64,000 bases of DNA from Methylobacterium soli (GCF_008806385.1 NZ_VZZK01000018.1:53230-117229); one strand, 5' to 3'; positions 54,858 through 64,000 are shown, numbered from the stretch's first letter. Made by a program: numbers and translations. Notes: a model not told the origin generated them from the sequence alone.

Positions 54858-55577
54858 ATGCCCGTTCCACCGACGATCGACCGACCGACGCTCCTGCCAG
54901 ACATAGGGGCCCGGCTGCTCTACCGCGATGCCCTGCTGCTCGTCATCGACAAGCCGGCGGGGCTGCCGGTGCATCCGGGGCCCAAGGGCGGCGAGACCCT
55001 GACCGACCATCTCGACGCCCTGCGCTTCGGCCTGCCCCGGCGGCCCGAGGCCGTCCATCGCCTGGACCGCGACACGTCGGGCTGCCTCGCGCTCGGGCGC
55101 CACGCCAAGGCGCTTGCGCGCCTGAACTGCCTCTTCTCCACCGCGGCCGCCGAGAAGACCTACTGGGCCCTGGTGGAGGGCGGCCCCGAGGGGGAAGGGA
55201 GCCGCATCGACCTCCCCCTCGCCCGCCGCTCGGACGACCCCCGCAGCTGGTGGATGAAGGCGGACCCGGCCGGCGACCCGGCCTTGACGGAGGTCCGGGT
55301 GCTCGGCCGCGGGCCCGGCCGCGGCACCGCCTGGCTCGAACTGAAACCCGTGACCGGGCGCACCCACCAGCTGCGCGTCCACTGCGCCGCGATGGGCTTC
55401 CCGATCGTCGGGGACGCGATCTACGGCCGCGCGCCCCGCTCCGGCGGCCCGGGCCTGCAGCTCCACGCCCGGGCCCTCAGCCTGCCGCTCTACCCGAAGA
55501 AGCCGCCCGTGCGGGCCGAGGCGCCGGTGCCGGCGCATATGCGGGCCGGGCTCGCGGCCTGCGGCTGGCCGGCCTAG
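54858..55577 (+). CDS. RluA-family RNA pseudouridine synthase
   Basis: 239 aa. Catalytic block AVHRLDRDTSGCLALGRH with the nucleophilic Asp, LLVIDKPAGLPVHPGPKGG, and VTGRTHQLRVHCAAMGFPIV. No S4 domain, so a short RluA type acting on rRNA or tRNA; target uridine not known. Divergent from ftsY. Confidence 0.9.
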   Translation: MPVPPTIDRPTLLPDIGARLLYRDALLLVIDKPAGLPVHPGPKGGETLTDHLDALRFGLPRRPEAVHRLDRDTSGCLALGRHAKALARLNCLFSTAAAEKTYWALVEGGPEGEGSRIDLPLARRSDDPRSWWMKADPAGDPALTEVRVLGRGPGRGTAWLELKPVTGRTHQLRVHCAAMGFPIVGDAIYGRAPRSGGPGLQLHARALSLPLYPKKPPVRAEAPVPAHMRAGLAACGWPA

Positions 55578-55636
55578 CCTCAGGCTCTCCGACCCAATCC
55601 GGTTGATCCCTTCGGGATGGCGGATCTGGGCTTCGC

Positions 55637-56899
55637 TCAGGCGCCGCGCGGGCTTGCCGAGACCGCCTCGGCCAGCAGAGCCTGCCCGTCATGGCCCACG
55701 ATGCGGACCTCGCGGATCTCCCCCGGCTCGGCCGCGAGGCGCACCGGCGTGAAGGCCTCGGTCCGTCCGGTCCCGCCCCGCTCGGCCAGCACGCGGTGCC
55801 GCTGCCCGACCTCGCCCGCGAGATGGCGCGCGAAGGCCGCCTCCCCCGCCGCGCGAAGGCGGGCGGCGCGCTCGCGCACGATCTCGGGGGCGACCGGCGG
55901 CATCCGGGCGGCGGGCGTGCCGGGCCGGGGTGAGTAGGGAAAGACGTGGAGATGGGTCAGCCCGCATTCCGCCACGAGGTCCAGGGAGCGGGCGAACTGG
56001 GCCTCCGTCTCGGTCGGAAAACCCGCGATCAGGTCGGCGCCGAAAACCGTGCCGGGGCGCAGGCGCCGCACGCTCTCGCAGAAGCCGATCGCGTCGGCCC
56101 GCCCGTGGCGCCGCCGCATCCGCTTCAGGATCAGGTCGTCCCCCGCCTGCAGCGACAGGTGGAGATGCGGCATCAGCCGGCGCTCCGCGGCGATCGCCTC
56201 CAGGAGGTCGTCGTCCGCCTCGATCGAATCGATCGAGGACAGGCGCAGCCGCGCGAGGTCCGGCACGCCGGACAGGATCGCCCGGGCGAGGCGCCCGAGG
56301 CTCGGGCCCTCCGGCAGGTCGCGGCCATAGGCGGTGAGGTCGACGCCGGTGAGGACCACCTCGCGCCCGCCATGGGCGACGATGCGGGCGACCTGCTCGA
56401 CCACGGCCGCCACCGGCACCGAGCGCGACCGGCCCCGGCCGAACGGGATGACGCAGAAGGTGCAGCGATGGTCGCAGCCGTTCTGGACCGGCACGAAGGC
56501 TCGGGTATGCCCGCTCAGGCCCGCGATCCGGGTCGGCTCGGCCGCCTGCTCGGCCATGATCGCGCCGGTGCCGGCCCGCCCGGCCTCGGGCGGCGCCGCC
56601 CAGGCCTCCGGCCGCAGCTTGTCGCCGTTGCCGACGAGGCGGGCGACCTCGGGCATCGCCGCGTAGAGATCGGTCTCGACCTCGGCGCCGCAGCCCGTCA
56701 CGACGATCTCGGCCCCGGGCCGCTCGCGCGCCGCCCGGCGGATCGCCTTGCGGGCCTGGCGGCCTGCCTCGGCGGTGACCGCGCAGGTGTTCACGATGAT
56801 GCGATCGCCGGCCGCGCCGGATTCCTGAGCCGCCGCGCGCATCACCTCGGATTCGACGGTGTTGAGGCGGCACCCGAAGGTCAGCGTCTCGACGCTCAT
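55637..56899 (-). CDS. mtaB: tRNA t6A37 methylthiotransferase MtaB
   Basis: 420-aa radical-SAM enzyme making ms2t6A at position 37 of tRNAs. N-terminal UPF0004 domain (VETLTFGCRLNTVESEVMR, VNTCAVTAEA), radical-SAM cluster CDHRCTFCVIPFGRGRSRS, and a C-terminal TRAM-like region (GQRHRVLAERGGTGRTEAFT). Its ATG overlaps the dapF stop by four bases; the two form an operon, a common alphaproteobacterial pair. Confidence 0.95.
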   Translation of the reverse strand: MSVETLTFGCRLNTVESEVMRAAAQESGAAGDRIIVNTCAVTAEAGRQARKAIRRAARERPGAEIVVTGCGAEVETDLYAAMPEVARLVGNGDKLRPEAWAAPPEAGRAGTGAIMAEQAAEPTRIAGLSGHTRAFVPVQNGCDHRCTFCVIPFGRGRSRSVPVAAVVEQVARIVAHGGREVVLTGVDLTAYGRDLPEGPSLGRLARAILSGVPDLARLRLSSIDSIEADDDLLEAIAAERRLMPHLHLSLQAGDDLILKRMRRRHGRADAIGFCESVRRLRPGTVFGADLIAGFPTETEAQFARSLDLVAECGLTHLHVFPYSPRPGTPAARMPPVAPEIVRERAARLRAAGEAAFARHLAGEVGQRHRVLAERGGTGRTEAFTPVRLAAEPGEIREVRIVGHDGQALLAEAVSASPRGA

Positions 56900-57786
56900 G
56901 CGGAATCGTTCATGAAGAGTTCCGGCGCGAACGTGCCTTCGCCCTCGAGGAAGACCGGCCCCGTCATCAGCACGTGGTCGTCCGCCCGCCACTCGATCAC
57001 GAGGTCACCCCCCGGCAGGCTGACAGTCGCGCCCCGACCGATCATCCGCAGCCGCGAGGCCGCCACCACGGTGGCGCAGGCGGCGGTGCCGCAGGCGAGC
57101 GTCAACCCGGCGCCGCGCTCCCAGACCCGGAGCTTGATCGTCTCCCGTCCGGTCACCTGGGCGACCGAGATATTGGCCCGCTCCGGGAAGACCGGGTGGT
57201 TCTCCAGCATCGGGCCGATCCGCGCGAGATCGTAGGCGTCGGGGTCCTGCTCGGTGAAGAACACCGCGTGCGGGTTGCCCATGCTGACGGCGCCGGGCGA
57301 GTGCAGGATCGGGTCGTCGATCGGGCCGATCTGGAGCTCGATCCGCCGGGTGTCCGGAAAGGGGTCGCGCAGGGGGATCTCGTCCCAGGCGAGGCGCGGC
57401 CGGCCCATATCCACCGTGAAGGAGCGGTCGGCCACCCGCTGCACCTCGACGAGGCTGGCCTTGGTCTCGAGGACGAGGCGTCCGCTCTCGGCGGGGCGCG
57501 CCATGGCGGGGTCGTCGAACATCGCGAAGGCGACGCAGCGGGTGCCGTTGCCGCAGGCCCCCGATTCCGAGCCGTCGGTGTTGTAGATGCGCAGGAACGC
57601 GTCGGTGCGCGGGCTCACGGGATCGTGGAGCACCATGAGCTGATCGAAGGCGGAGTGGGGATCAGCCGCGATGGCGCGCGCGTCCTCGGGCGTCACCACG
57701 ATGGGCGTGCCGCGCAGGTCGAGCACCACGATCGCGTTGCCCGCGCCGTGCATCTTCAGGAACCGTCTGTGGGCCAATCCGCTCAT
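56896..57786 (-). CDS. dapF: Diaminopimelate epimerase
   Basis: 296-aa epimerase of lysine/peptidoglycan synthesis. Two catalytic Cys: C78 in ESGACGNGTRC and C232 in TLACGTAACA. Start KMHGAGNAIVVLDLRG is typical. First gene of the dapF-mtaB operon. Confidence 0.97.
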   Translation of the reverse strand: MSGLAHRRFLKMHGAGNAIVVLDLRGTPIVVTPEDARAIAADPHSAFDQLMVLHDPVSPRTDAFLRIYNTDGSESGACGNGTRCVAFAMFDDPAMARPAESGRLVLETKASLVEVQRVADRSFTVDMGRPRLAWDEIPLRDPFPDTRRIELQIGPIDDPILHSPGAVSMGNPHAVFFTEQDPDAYDLARIGPMLENHPVFPERANISVAQVTGRETIKLRVWERGAGLTLACGTAACATVVAASRLRMIGRGATVSLPGGDLVIEWRADDHVLMTGPVFLEGEGTFAPELFMNDSA

Positions 57787-58113
57787 GGGTGTCGAGGTTC
57801 TGCCTGTCGGGGATCCGCCCGCCGGAGGGTCGCGGACCGGTCCCGTGTGGGGACCGCTATATGGCAAAGCGCCGGCCTGCGCACGAGGGCCGCCGCCGCG
57901 GGGCAGAACTTCCGGAGGATCGGGGCTTCGGAGGAACCGGCCTTGCGGTCCTGCCGACCTGCGTGGCCGATCCGCCGCGCCGCGCGGCCATTGGGCACAA
58001 GCGGAGGTTGGCATCTCGCGAGCAGGCCCTTTCGCCACTACCTTCCGCGTCCGGGGAGGGCCCGCGATTCGACGGGCCGACTCCACCGCCTGACCACGAG
58101 CCGGAGCGCACCT
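57787..58113. promoter_or_regulatory. Divergent promoter region dapF / GyrI-like gene
   Basis: 327 bases, no gene. Contains the hairpin CGGTCCC/GGGACCG (57838-57844, 57850-57856), followed by CTATATGG, an AT-rich patch that could be a -10 element. A small-RNA gene was considered but no known RNA family was recognised. Confidence 0.35.
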
Positions 58114-58929
58114 GTGACTCGCCTTCGTTCCACGCTGCTTGCCGGCCTTTTCGCGATGGCGTCTGGTCCCGTCCCGGGTCTGGTCGCGGGCGCGGCCCAG
58201 GCTCAGCAGCCCTCCCCGCCCGCCAACGCACCACCGCCGGCATCCACCGTCCCGCCACCCGCGGTGACGAGCCCGCTCCCGACCACGACCGCGCCGGACA
58301 CCGCGAAATCGGGGACCGGGCCGTCGACGGCGCCTTCGGCGACGCAGGCGGTGACCCCGCCCATGCCCTCGCCGCCCCCCGGTGTCACGGCTCCCGCCTC
58401 GCGCCAGACCTTGGTGGCGGCCCCCGGCGACGCCAACGACGTGGACGAGGTCTCGTTGCCCCCGAAGCCTGCCGCGATCCTCTCCGGCAAGGCGAAATGG
58501 GAGGAGGCGGTCCCGAGCCTCAAGGCGGCCTTCGCGCGGATCGAGGCGGAACTCGCCAAGGCCGGCATCACGCCGACCGGCCGGCCGATCGCGGTCTTCG
58601 CCAAGACCGACGACGACGGCTTCCAGTACGAGGCGATGATCCCGGTCGCCCCGGTGCCGGATTCCAAGGCCGCCGAGGGCAAGCTCGCCGAGGCCGGATC
58701 GGGCGATGGTGGGCCCTTGCGCCTCGGCACGACGCCGAGCGGCAAGGCGCTCCGCTTCCCCCACAAGGGCTCCTACGACGAGATCGACGGCACCTACGAG
58801 ACGCTCACCGCCTATCTCGATGCCAAGGATGTCGTGGTCCAGGATCGCTTCATCGAGGAATACGTCACCGACCTCAAGGACCGGGCCGACGAGAAGCTCG
58901 ACGTGAACATCTATGCCCTGGTGAAGTGA
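58114..58929 (+). CDS. Secreted protein with GyrI-like (effector-binding) domain
   Basis: 271 aa. Signal peptide (TRLRSTLLAGLFAMASGPVP to about residue 31), a Pro/Thr/Ala-rich linker (about 32-110), then a C-terminal small-molecule-binding GyrI/AraC-effector-like domain (LKAAFARIEAELAKAGITPT, GTTPSGKALRFPHKGSYDEI, EEYVTDLKDRADEKLDVNIY). An exported GyrI-like domain is unusual, since most are cytoplasmic. GTG start with CGGAG seven bases upstream. Confidence 0.82.
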   Translation: MTRLRSTLLAGLFAMASGPVPGLVAGAAQAQQPSPPANAPPPASTVPPPAVTSPLPTTTAPDTAKSGTGPSTAPSATQAVTPPMPSPPPGVTAPASRQTLVAAPGDANDVDEVSLPPKPAAILSGKAKWEEAVPSLKAAFARIEAELAKAGITPTGRPIAVFAKTDDDGFQYEAMIPVAPVPDSKAAEGKLAEAGSGDGGPLRLGTTPSGKALRFPHKGSYDEIDGTYETLTAYLDAKDVVVQDRFIEEYVTDLKDRADEKLDVNIYALVK

Positions 58930-59027
58930 GGCGCGCCGGAACGCGGCCCTGCGGCGTCTCGGCGCCGCAGGGCACGAGGCGGGCACGGGCTCGGGAACCG
59001 GCGGCGACGCTCGCGGATTCGGCCTCC

Positions 59028-59801
59028 ATGCCCATCGCACCCGGCCACGATCTCGCGGGCGCCCGCCCCAACCGTTCCCGCCGCGCAGGCGCGGAGCCCA
59101 GTCCTCCGGATGCGGGCCTCGCCGCCAAGGCCCTCGCGGTGCATCGCCGGCTCTGCCCGGTCTACGGGTGCCCGATCCCTTACTTCCACAGCCTCGATCC
59201 CTTGAGCGAGCTGGTCTCCTCGCTCCTGTCGCATCGAACCCGCAACGCGGATTCGGGACGGGCCTTCAAGGCCCTGCGGGCGCGCTTCCCGGATTGGTCC
59301 GCGCTCCTCGATGCGGAGATCCCGGAGATCGAGGCGACGATCGCGGGCGTGACCTGGCCGGAGTTGAAGGCGCCGCGCATCCAAGCCATCCTGCGGCGCA
59401 TCGCCGAGCGCCGTGGCAGCCTCTCCCTCGACTTCCTGCGGGAGATGAGCGTCGATGAGGCCCGCGCCTGGCTCGAGGCGATCCCGGGGATCGGCCCGAA
59501 GACGAGCGCCGCGACCCTCTCCTTCTCGGTGCTGCGGATGCCGGCGCTGCCGGTCGACAGCCATCATCACCGGGTGGCCCAGCGCCTCGGCCTCATCGGG
59601 GCCAAGGTCGATGTGGGCCCCTCCCACCCGATCCTCCGCGCCCAGCTCCCGGCGGATTGGAGCGCGCAGGACCTCTACGACAACCACGAGGTCCTGATGC
59701 TGCACGGCCAGCAGGTTTGCCACCACCGCAATCCGGCCTGCCGCGCCTGCGTGCTCCTCGACCTTTGCCCCACCGGTCAGGCGCGCCTCGGATCGGCTTA
59801 G
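59028..59801 (+). CDS. Endonuclease III-like DNA glycosylase
   Basis: 257-aa HhH-GPD protein. Hairpin LEAIPGIGPKTSAAT includes the catalytic Lys; the Asp is in PVDSHHHRV. The C-terminal 4Fe-4S loop C-x6-C-x2-C-x5-C is present (CHHRNPACRACVLLDLC). Differs from classical Nth in its YFHSLDPLSELVSSLLSHRT start, so perhaps the Nth-paralogue group. Start ATG at 59028 precedes a variable tail; a later start is possible. Confidence 0.88.
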   Translation: MPIAPGHDLAGARPNRSRRAGAEPSPPDAGLAAKALAVHRRLCPVYGCPIPYFHSLDPLSELVSSLLSHRTRNADSGRAFKALRARFPDWSALLDAEIPEIEATIAGVTWPELKAPRIQAILRRIAERRGSLSLDFLREMSVDEARAWLEAIPGIGPKTSAATLSFSVLRMPALPVDSHHHRVAQRLGLIGAKVDVGPSHPILRAQLPADWSAQDLYDNHEVLMLHGQQVCHHRNPACRACVLLDLCPTGQARLGSA

Positions 59802-59967
59802 TCGGGCCGCACGATCACCGAAGCCCGGGATTGAGGACGGCTCGGCGTCGCCGGATCCTTGACCCGGTCGCGCTCTGGGTGCCAGAACCCCGCCCCTCGG
59901 CGGATGCGAGGTGGCCACGGTCCAAGTCGCTTCAGACGTCGTCTCAAGGCTCGAAGGGACCGCGCCG

Positions 59968-61026
59968 ATGGCCGCGTTCAAGGAATTGGTGTTCTCCGGC
60001 GTTCAGCCGACCGGGAACCTGCATCTCGGCAATTACCTCGGTGCGATCAAGCGCTTCGTCGAGATGCAGGCGCGGTCCGAGTGCCTCTATTGCGTGGTCG
60101 ATCTCCACGCCATCACCCTGTGGCAGAACCCGGCCGAGCTGAGGAGCCAGATTCGCGAGGTCACAGCCGCCTTCCTGGCCGCCGGCATCGACCCGAAGCG
60201 CTCGATCGTGTTCAACCAGAGCCAGGTGCACGAGCACGCGGAGCTCGCCTGGGTACTCAATTGCGTGGCCCGCCTCGGCTGGCTCAACCGCATGACCCAG
60301 TTCAAGGACAAGGCCGGCAAGGACCGCGAGAATGCGAGCGTCGGGCTCTACGATTATCCGGTGCTGATGGCGGCCGACATCCTGGCCTACCGGGCGACCC
60401 ATGTGCCCGTGGGCGAGGACCAGAAGCAGCATCTCGAGCTGACCCGCGACATCGCCCAGAAATTCAACAACGACTTCGCGGAATCGATTACCGCGCAGGG
60501 GCACGGCGAGGGCTTCTTCCCGATCACCGAGCCGCTGATCGGCGGGCCGGCCGCCCGCGTCATGTCGCTGCGCGACGGCACCAAGAAGATGTCGAAATCG
60601 GATCCTTCGGACAATTCGCGCATCAACCTGACGGACGATGCCGACGCCATCGCCCAGAAGGTGCGCAAGGCCAAGACCGATCCGGACGCCCTCCCGTCGG
60701 AGGTGGCGGGCCTCGGTGGCCGACCGGAGGCCGACAACCTCGTGGGCATCTTCGCGGCCCTCAGGGGCTCGACCCGCGAGGCGGTGCTCGCCGAGTTCGG
60801 CGGCGCGCAATTCTCGGCCTTCAAGGGCGCCCTGGTGGAGCTCGCGGTGGAATCGCTCGCGCCGCTGAGTGCCGAGATGAAGCGTCTCGTGGCCGATCCG
60901 GCCCATATCGACGCGGTCCTGGCCGACGGCGCCGAGCGCGCCAGCGCCATCGCGGCCCCCACCCTCGACGCCGTCAAGGACATCGTCGGCTTCGTCCGCC
61001 GCGGCCGGACCTCGCGGCCGGTCTGA
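59968..61026 (+). CDS. trpS: Tryptophanyl-tRNA synthetase
   Basis: 352-aa class I synthetase. HIGH-type motif PTGNLHLGNYLGAI and KMSKS (KKMSKSDPSDNSRI, near residue 207). Also VLMAADILAYRATHVPVGED. The ATG at 59968 is preferred because AAGGGA lies eight bases upstream; a GTG at 59911 would add 19 residues. Confidence 0.96.
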   Translation: MAAFKELVFSGVQPTGNLHLGNYLGAIKRFVEMQARSECLYCVVDLHAITLWQNPAELRSQIREVTAAFLAAGIDPKRSIVFNQSQVHEHAELAWVLNCVARLGWLNRMTQFKDKAGKDRENASVGLYDYPVLMAADILAYRATHVPVGEDQKQHLELTRDIAQKFNNDFAESITAQGHGEGFFPITEPLIGGPAARVMSLRDGTKKMSKSDPSDNSRINLTDDADAIAQKVRKAKTDPDALPSEVAGLGGRPEADNLVGIFAALRGSTREAVLAEFGGAQFSAFKGALVELAVESLAPLSAEMKRLVADPAHIDAVLADGAERASAIAAPTLDAVKDIVGFVRRGRTSRPV

Positions 61027-61177
61027 CCTAGCTCTCCTCCCCAACCGGCGCGCTGCGCGCAAGCTCCCGCTCAGCGGTGGTCGGGGCGAGGCGGGCGACG
61101 GATCCCGGGTCGTCGCCCGCCTCGCCGGTCCGCGAGCGCGGGTTCCACCGTCCCCCTACGGGAGCGGTGCAGCCGGC

Positions 61178-61831
61178 TCAGCTCTCGCCGCGGGCGACGC
61201 GGGCCTCGTATTCGGGCAGTTCCAGGCGGCCCTCCCGGGCGACGCGGGCCGCGTCCTCGTCGCTGATCACGTCCTGAACCATGTCGAGGCGCTTCCAGAG
61301 GGCGAGCGGGGTCTCCGTGTCGGGCGTCGGCACGTAGCGGTTCTGGGCGACCTTCTGGTACTTGTGGATGTAGCGCGGGCAATTGACCCAGGCCTTCGTG
61401 ACCGCGACGCGCACGAGGTACTTGGCCTCGGTATACGCGGCCATCAGGGGATCGTCGCGCAGCATCGTGGCGTGGCCCTGCACGCGAACCCGGTGGGGTG
61501 TCTCGAAATCGATGAAGAGCAGCCCGACCTTGGCCTGACCCTCGATATTGCCCATCGAGTAGAACATGCCGTTGCCGTCGAAGCCGGGGAAGACCAGCGT
61601 GTTCGCGTCGAGGACCTTCACGAAGCCGGTCGAGCCGCCCTTGTAGGAGACGGTCGGCATGCCATCGGGGTCGACGCTCGAGAGGAAGAACATGTCGCGC
61701 GAGCCGATGAAGGCCGCCTCGTCGGGGCCGATCGCGTCCTTGACCCAGCCCGTGTCCAAGCGCTCGGCGAGCTTGACGGTGTTGAACTCCTCCTGCAGCG
61801 CGCGGTGCGCGTCGAAGTAGAGCGAAGTCAT
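61178..61831 (-). CDS. Pyridoxamine 5'-phosphate oxidase-family flavoprotein
   Basis: 217 aa, split-barrel FMN-binding fold. DMFFLSSVDPDGMPTVSYKG and GNGMFYSMGNIEGQAKVGLL are characteristic of the general-stress/PNPOx-like group, as is PRYIHKYQKV. Probably reduces a small molecule with FMN; substrate unknown. Monocistronic, convergent with trpS. Confidence 0.88.
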   Translation of the reverse strand: MTSLYFDAHRALQEEFNTVKLAERLDTGWVKDAIGPDEAAFIGSRDMFFLSSVDPDGMPTVSYKGGSTGFVKVLDANTLVFPGFDGNGMFYSMGNIEGQAKVGLLFIDFETPHRVRVQGHATMLRDDPLMAAYTEAKYLVRVAVTKAWVNCPRYIHKYQKVAQNRYVPTPDTETPLALWKRLDMVQDVISDEDAARVAREGRLELPEYEARVARGES

Positions 61832-61971
61832 GTTTCCTCCCTGCCATTATCGGAGCCGGCGCCGTCGAGGGCGCAGCTTGAGCGCGCGCATGTTGGTCGC
61901 AACGGCGCGGGACCGCAATCGCAGAGGTGCAACGGGCAACCCCGAGCGCGTGGGTCGCGGATCGGCGCATG

Positions 61972-62005
61972 AAAAGGGCCGGCCCCGCCTGGCGGGACCG
62001 GCCCT
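61972..62005 (-). terminator. Rho-independent terminator of ilvC
   Basis: A stem of 14 pairs and one C-A mismatch (outer AGGGCCGG/CCGGCCCT at 61975-61982 and 61998-62005, inner CCCGC/GCGGG) with the AAAA at 61972-61975 giving a U run on the minus strand. Confidence 0.88.
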
Positions 62006-62052
62006 GTCGTCGCGACGGTGAGGCCGAGCGAAGCCGGCCCCTTCCGACGAAC

Positions 62053-63072
62053 TCAGTTGCGGGACTTGTCGACCAGCGCCTTCTCGGAGATCCACGGCAT
62101 CATGCCGCGGAGCTTGGCGCCGACCTCCTCGATCGGGTGGGCGGCGAGCTTGGCGCGCGTGGCCTTGAACGAGGTCTGGCCGACCTTGTTCTCCAGCATC
62201 CAGTTGCGGGTGAAGATGCCCGACTGGATGTCATTGAGGACGCGCTTCATCTCGGCCTTCGTCTCCGGCGTCACGATGCGCGGGCCGGTGACGTACTCGC
62301 CGTACTCGGCGGTGTTCGAGATCGAGTAGTTCATGTTGGCGATGCCGCCCTCGTAGATGAGGTCGACGATGAGCTTCACCTCGTGCAGGCACTCGAAATA
62401 CGCCATCTCGGGGGCGTAGCCCGCCTCGACGAGCGTCTCGAAGCCGGCCTTGATCAGCTCGACGAGGCCGCCGCAGAGCACGGCCTGCTCACCGAAGAGA
62501 TCCGTCTCGCACTCTTCCTTGAAGGTGGTCTCGATGATGCCGGCGCGGCCGCCGCCATTGGCCGAGGCGTAGGACAGGCCGAGGTCGTGCGCGTTGCCGG
62601 AGGCGTCCTGCGCGATCGCGATCAGGGTCGGCACGCCGCCGCCCTTGAGGTACTCGCCGCGCACCGTATGGCCGGGTCCCTTCGGGGCGACCATCAGCAC
62701 GTCGAGGTCCTTGCGGGGCTCGATCAGGTTGAAGTGGACGTTGAGGCCGTGGGCAAACAGAAGGGCGGCGCCCTGCTTCATGTTGCCCTCGAGCGATTCC
62801 TTGTAGATGTCGCCCTGAAGCTCGTCCGGGGTGAGCATCATCACCACGTCGCCCCACTTGGCGGCGTCGGCGACCGACATCACCTTGAAGCCCTCGTGCT
62901 CCGCCTTCTTGGCGGTGGCCGAACCCTCGCGCAGCGCGATGACGATGTCCTTCACGCCCGAATCACGCAGGTTGAGCGCGTGGGCATGGCCCTGGCTGCC
63001 GTAGCCGACGATGACGACCTTCTTGCCCTTGATCAGGTTCAGGTCGGCGTCACGATCGTAATAGACCCGCAT
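62053..63072 (-). CDS. ilvC: Ketol-acid reductoisomerase (NADP+)
   Basis: 339-aa class I KARI of valine/isoleucine synthesis. Rossmann motif VVIVGYGSQGHAHALNLRDS, HGLNVHFNLIEP, KGPGHTVRGEY, metal-binding E in DLFGEQAVLCGG and YFECLHEVKLIVDLIYEGG. ATG at 63072 with GGAAG upstream. No ilvBH nearby; own terminator. Confidence 0.98.
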   Translation of the reverse strand: MRVYYDRDADLNLIKGKKVVIVGYGSQGHAHALNLRDSGVKDIVIALREGSATAKKAEHEGFKVMSVADAAKWGDVVMMLTPDELQGDIYKESLEGNMKQGAALLFAHGLNVHFNLIEPRKDLDVLMVAPKGPGHTVRGEYLKGGGVPTLIAIAQDASGNAHDLGLSYASANGGGRAGIIETTFKEECETDLFGEQAVLCGGLVELIKAGFETLVEAGYAPEMAYFECLHEVKLIVDLIYEGGIANMNYSISNTAEYGEYVTGPRIVTPETKAEMKRVLNDIQSGIFTRNWMLENKVGQTSFKATRAKLAAHPIEEVGAKLRGMMPWISEKALVDKSRN

Positions 63073-63242
63073 GGCGGCTTCTTCCTTCTTGGAGTGATGG
63101 CGGTTGAGTGCGCTCCGGCGCCCTCGTTCGCGCGGCCGTGCGATGGGCGCGCTTTTAGCGAGGCGATCCCCTTGACGAAAGGGGCAATCGCCACAGGGCC
63201 GCGACTTGGCGGATCCTTCCTGCGCATGGCGCGGGATCGGCG

Positions 63243-63887
63243 TCAGGCCGGGAGGGGCAGACCCTCCCGCGCGAAGGCCCGCTGCACGGCGGGGCGTGCC
63301 GCCATGGCGTGGGCATGGGCGGTCCAGGCGGGAAAGCGCGCGGCCATGTCGAAGCCGAGGGCGGGGCCCCGTCCCCAGGTCCAGAACAGCAGCAGGTAGG
63401 GGTCGACCACGCTGTAGCGCTCGCCCAGAGCCCAGCCGCCGTTCGAGAGCCGAACCTCCGTCATGGTGCAGAGATCCCCGAAGGTGTCGGCGCCCTTGGC
63501 CCGGATGGCGCCGTAGGCCGCCTCGTCGGTGCTGTAGCGCTCGGCCCGGCGGATATGCGCGTAGGCCGGGTGGTGATTCGTGGAGAGCCAGCCCAGCCAC
63601 TCGTCCGCCACCGCCTGCTCGCGCAGATCCACGGGCCAGAGGGCGGCCCGCGGGTGCGTGCGGGCGATGTGGCGCAGGAGGGCGGTGTTCTCGGTCAGCA
63701 CCCAGCCCTCCTCGTAGAGCGCCGGCACCCGGCCGCGCTCGTTGATCGCGAGGTATTCGGGCGCGCGCTGATCGCCGGCCTGGAGGTTGAGGCGCACCGT
63801 CTCGAACGGGGCGCCGGTCTCCTCCAGGGCGATATGCGACGCGAGCGAGCAGGCGCCGGGAGCGTAGTAGAGGGTGCGGGCGGTCAT
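63243..63887 (-). CDS. Glutathione S-transferase
   Basis: 214 aa. N-terminal thioredoxin-like domain (TLYYAPGACSLASHIALEET, with the beta-class Cys/Ser near residue 12-14), NERGRVPAL cis-Pro, and TENTALLRHIA for glutathione binding. C-terminal helical domain (YSVVDPYLLLFWTWGRG). Close to the GstA/beta class. ATG at 63887 with AAGG upstream. Confidence 0.93.
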   Translation of the reverse strand: MTARTLYYAPGACSLASHIALEETGAPFETVRLNLQAGDQRAPEYLAINERGRVPALYEEGWVLTENTALLRHIARTHPRAALWPVDLREQAVADEWLGWLSTNHHPAYAHIRRAERYSTDEAAYGAIRAKGADTFGDLCTMTEVRLSNGGWALGERYSVVDPYLLLFWTWGRGPALGFDMAARFPAWTAHAHAMAARPAVQRAFAREGLPLPA

Positions 63888-64000
63888 CCTGGCCTTCCCT
63901 GTCGCGTGCTTCGGGCCGCTCGGGGTCCCCGCCTCTAGCATTACAGTTGCATTCTCTTTCTGAGATGGGCCTGTCGAGCGGCAGCTTGGTGGGCGCGCCG

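Noticed and set aside
57840..58060. Possible small stable RNA (4.5S-like GGAAG context) between dapF and the GyrI-like gene
   Set aside because: The conserved SRP RNA apical sequence is missing and pairing is limited to a 7-bp hairpin.

Overview
The window is a GC-rich (roughly 70 % or more by eye) alphaproteobacterial chromosome segment. The gene content and order point to Hyphomicrobiales (Rhizobiales): an AcpXL/LpxXL very-long-chain fatty acid cluster for lipid A, the order acnA | ccmABCDG | yciB | ftsY | mtaB-dapF, and a PotF/RidA pair. A DUF6894 protein and many short lineage-specific proteins fit Methylobacteriaceae best. The genus is an inference; the order is much safer.

Region 1 (0.1-20.8 kb) is mainly housekeeping: NAD synthase, a soluble-looking FtsK, LolA, a PlsC-type acyltransferase, exonuclease III, an APC amino-acid permease and the rpsO-pnp pair with leader and terminators. 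It continues with small stress/membrane proteins, RidA overlapping a PotF-like binding protein, and a three-gene NitT/TauT-type ABC importer that converges on an exported MetX-fold hydrolase.

Region 2 (20.9-30.8 kb) is accessory. It holds about twenty short, mostly unrecognised genes (small membrane, secreted and lipoproteins, a CDP-diacylglycerol diphosphatase, a DUF6894 protein). Next to a tRNA-Gly(GCC) gene it ends in a markedly AT-richer patch with a HEPN-like protein carrying an R-x4-H motif, a frameshifted AT-rich gene and two further possibly broken small genes. This is the best place in the window for an uncharacterised system or the remains of one.

Region 3 (30.9-45.5 kb) has a Nudix/fumarylacetoacetase pair, a D-2-hydroxyacid-type FAD dehydrogenase, DUF2218 and M29 aminopeptidase genes. 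It then has the minus-strand lipid A VLCFA cluster acpXL-fabZ-fabF2-fabF1-fabG-(SH3)-adh-lpxXL-DUF1223, in which the second ketosynthase has lost its catalytic cysteine. An AI-2E-family permease and a secreted repeat-containing protein follow.

Region 4 (45.6-64 kb) carries aconitase, separated by a perfect 26-bp inverted repeat from cytochrome c maturation genes ccmABCDG, then yciB. A VapBC toxin-antitoxin pair sits between yciB and ftsY. After that come a pseudouridine synthase, mtaB-dapF, a GyrI-like secreted protein, an endonuclease III-like glycosylase, trpS, a PNPOx-family protein, ilvC with its terminator, and a glutathione S-transferase.

The 119 bases before nadE and the last 113 bases show no supportable gene. 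Long open frames antisense to real genes are frequent because of the GC content and were left out.
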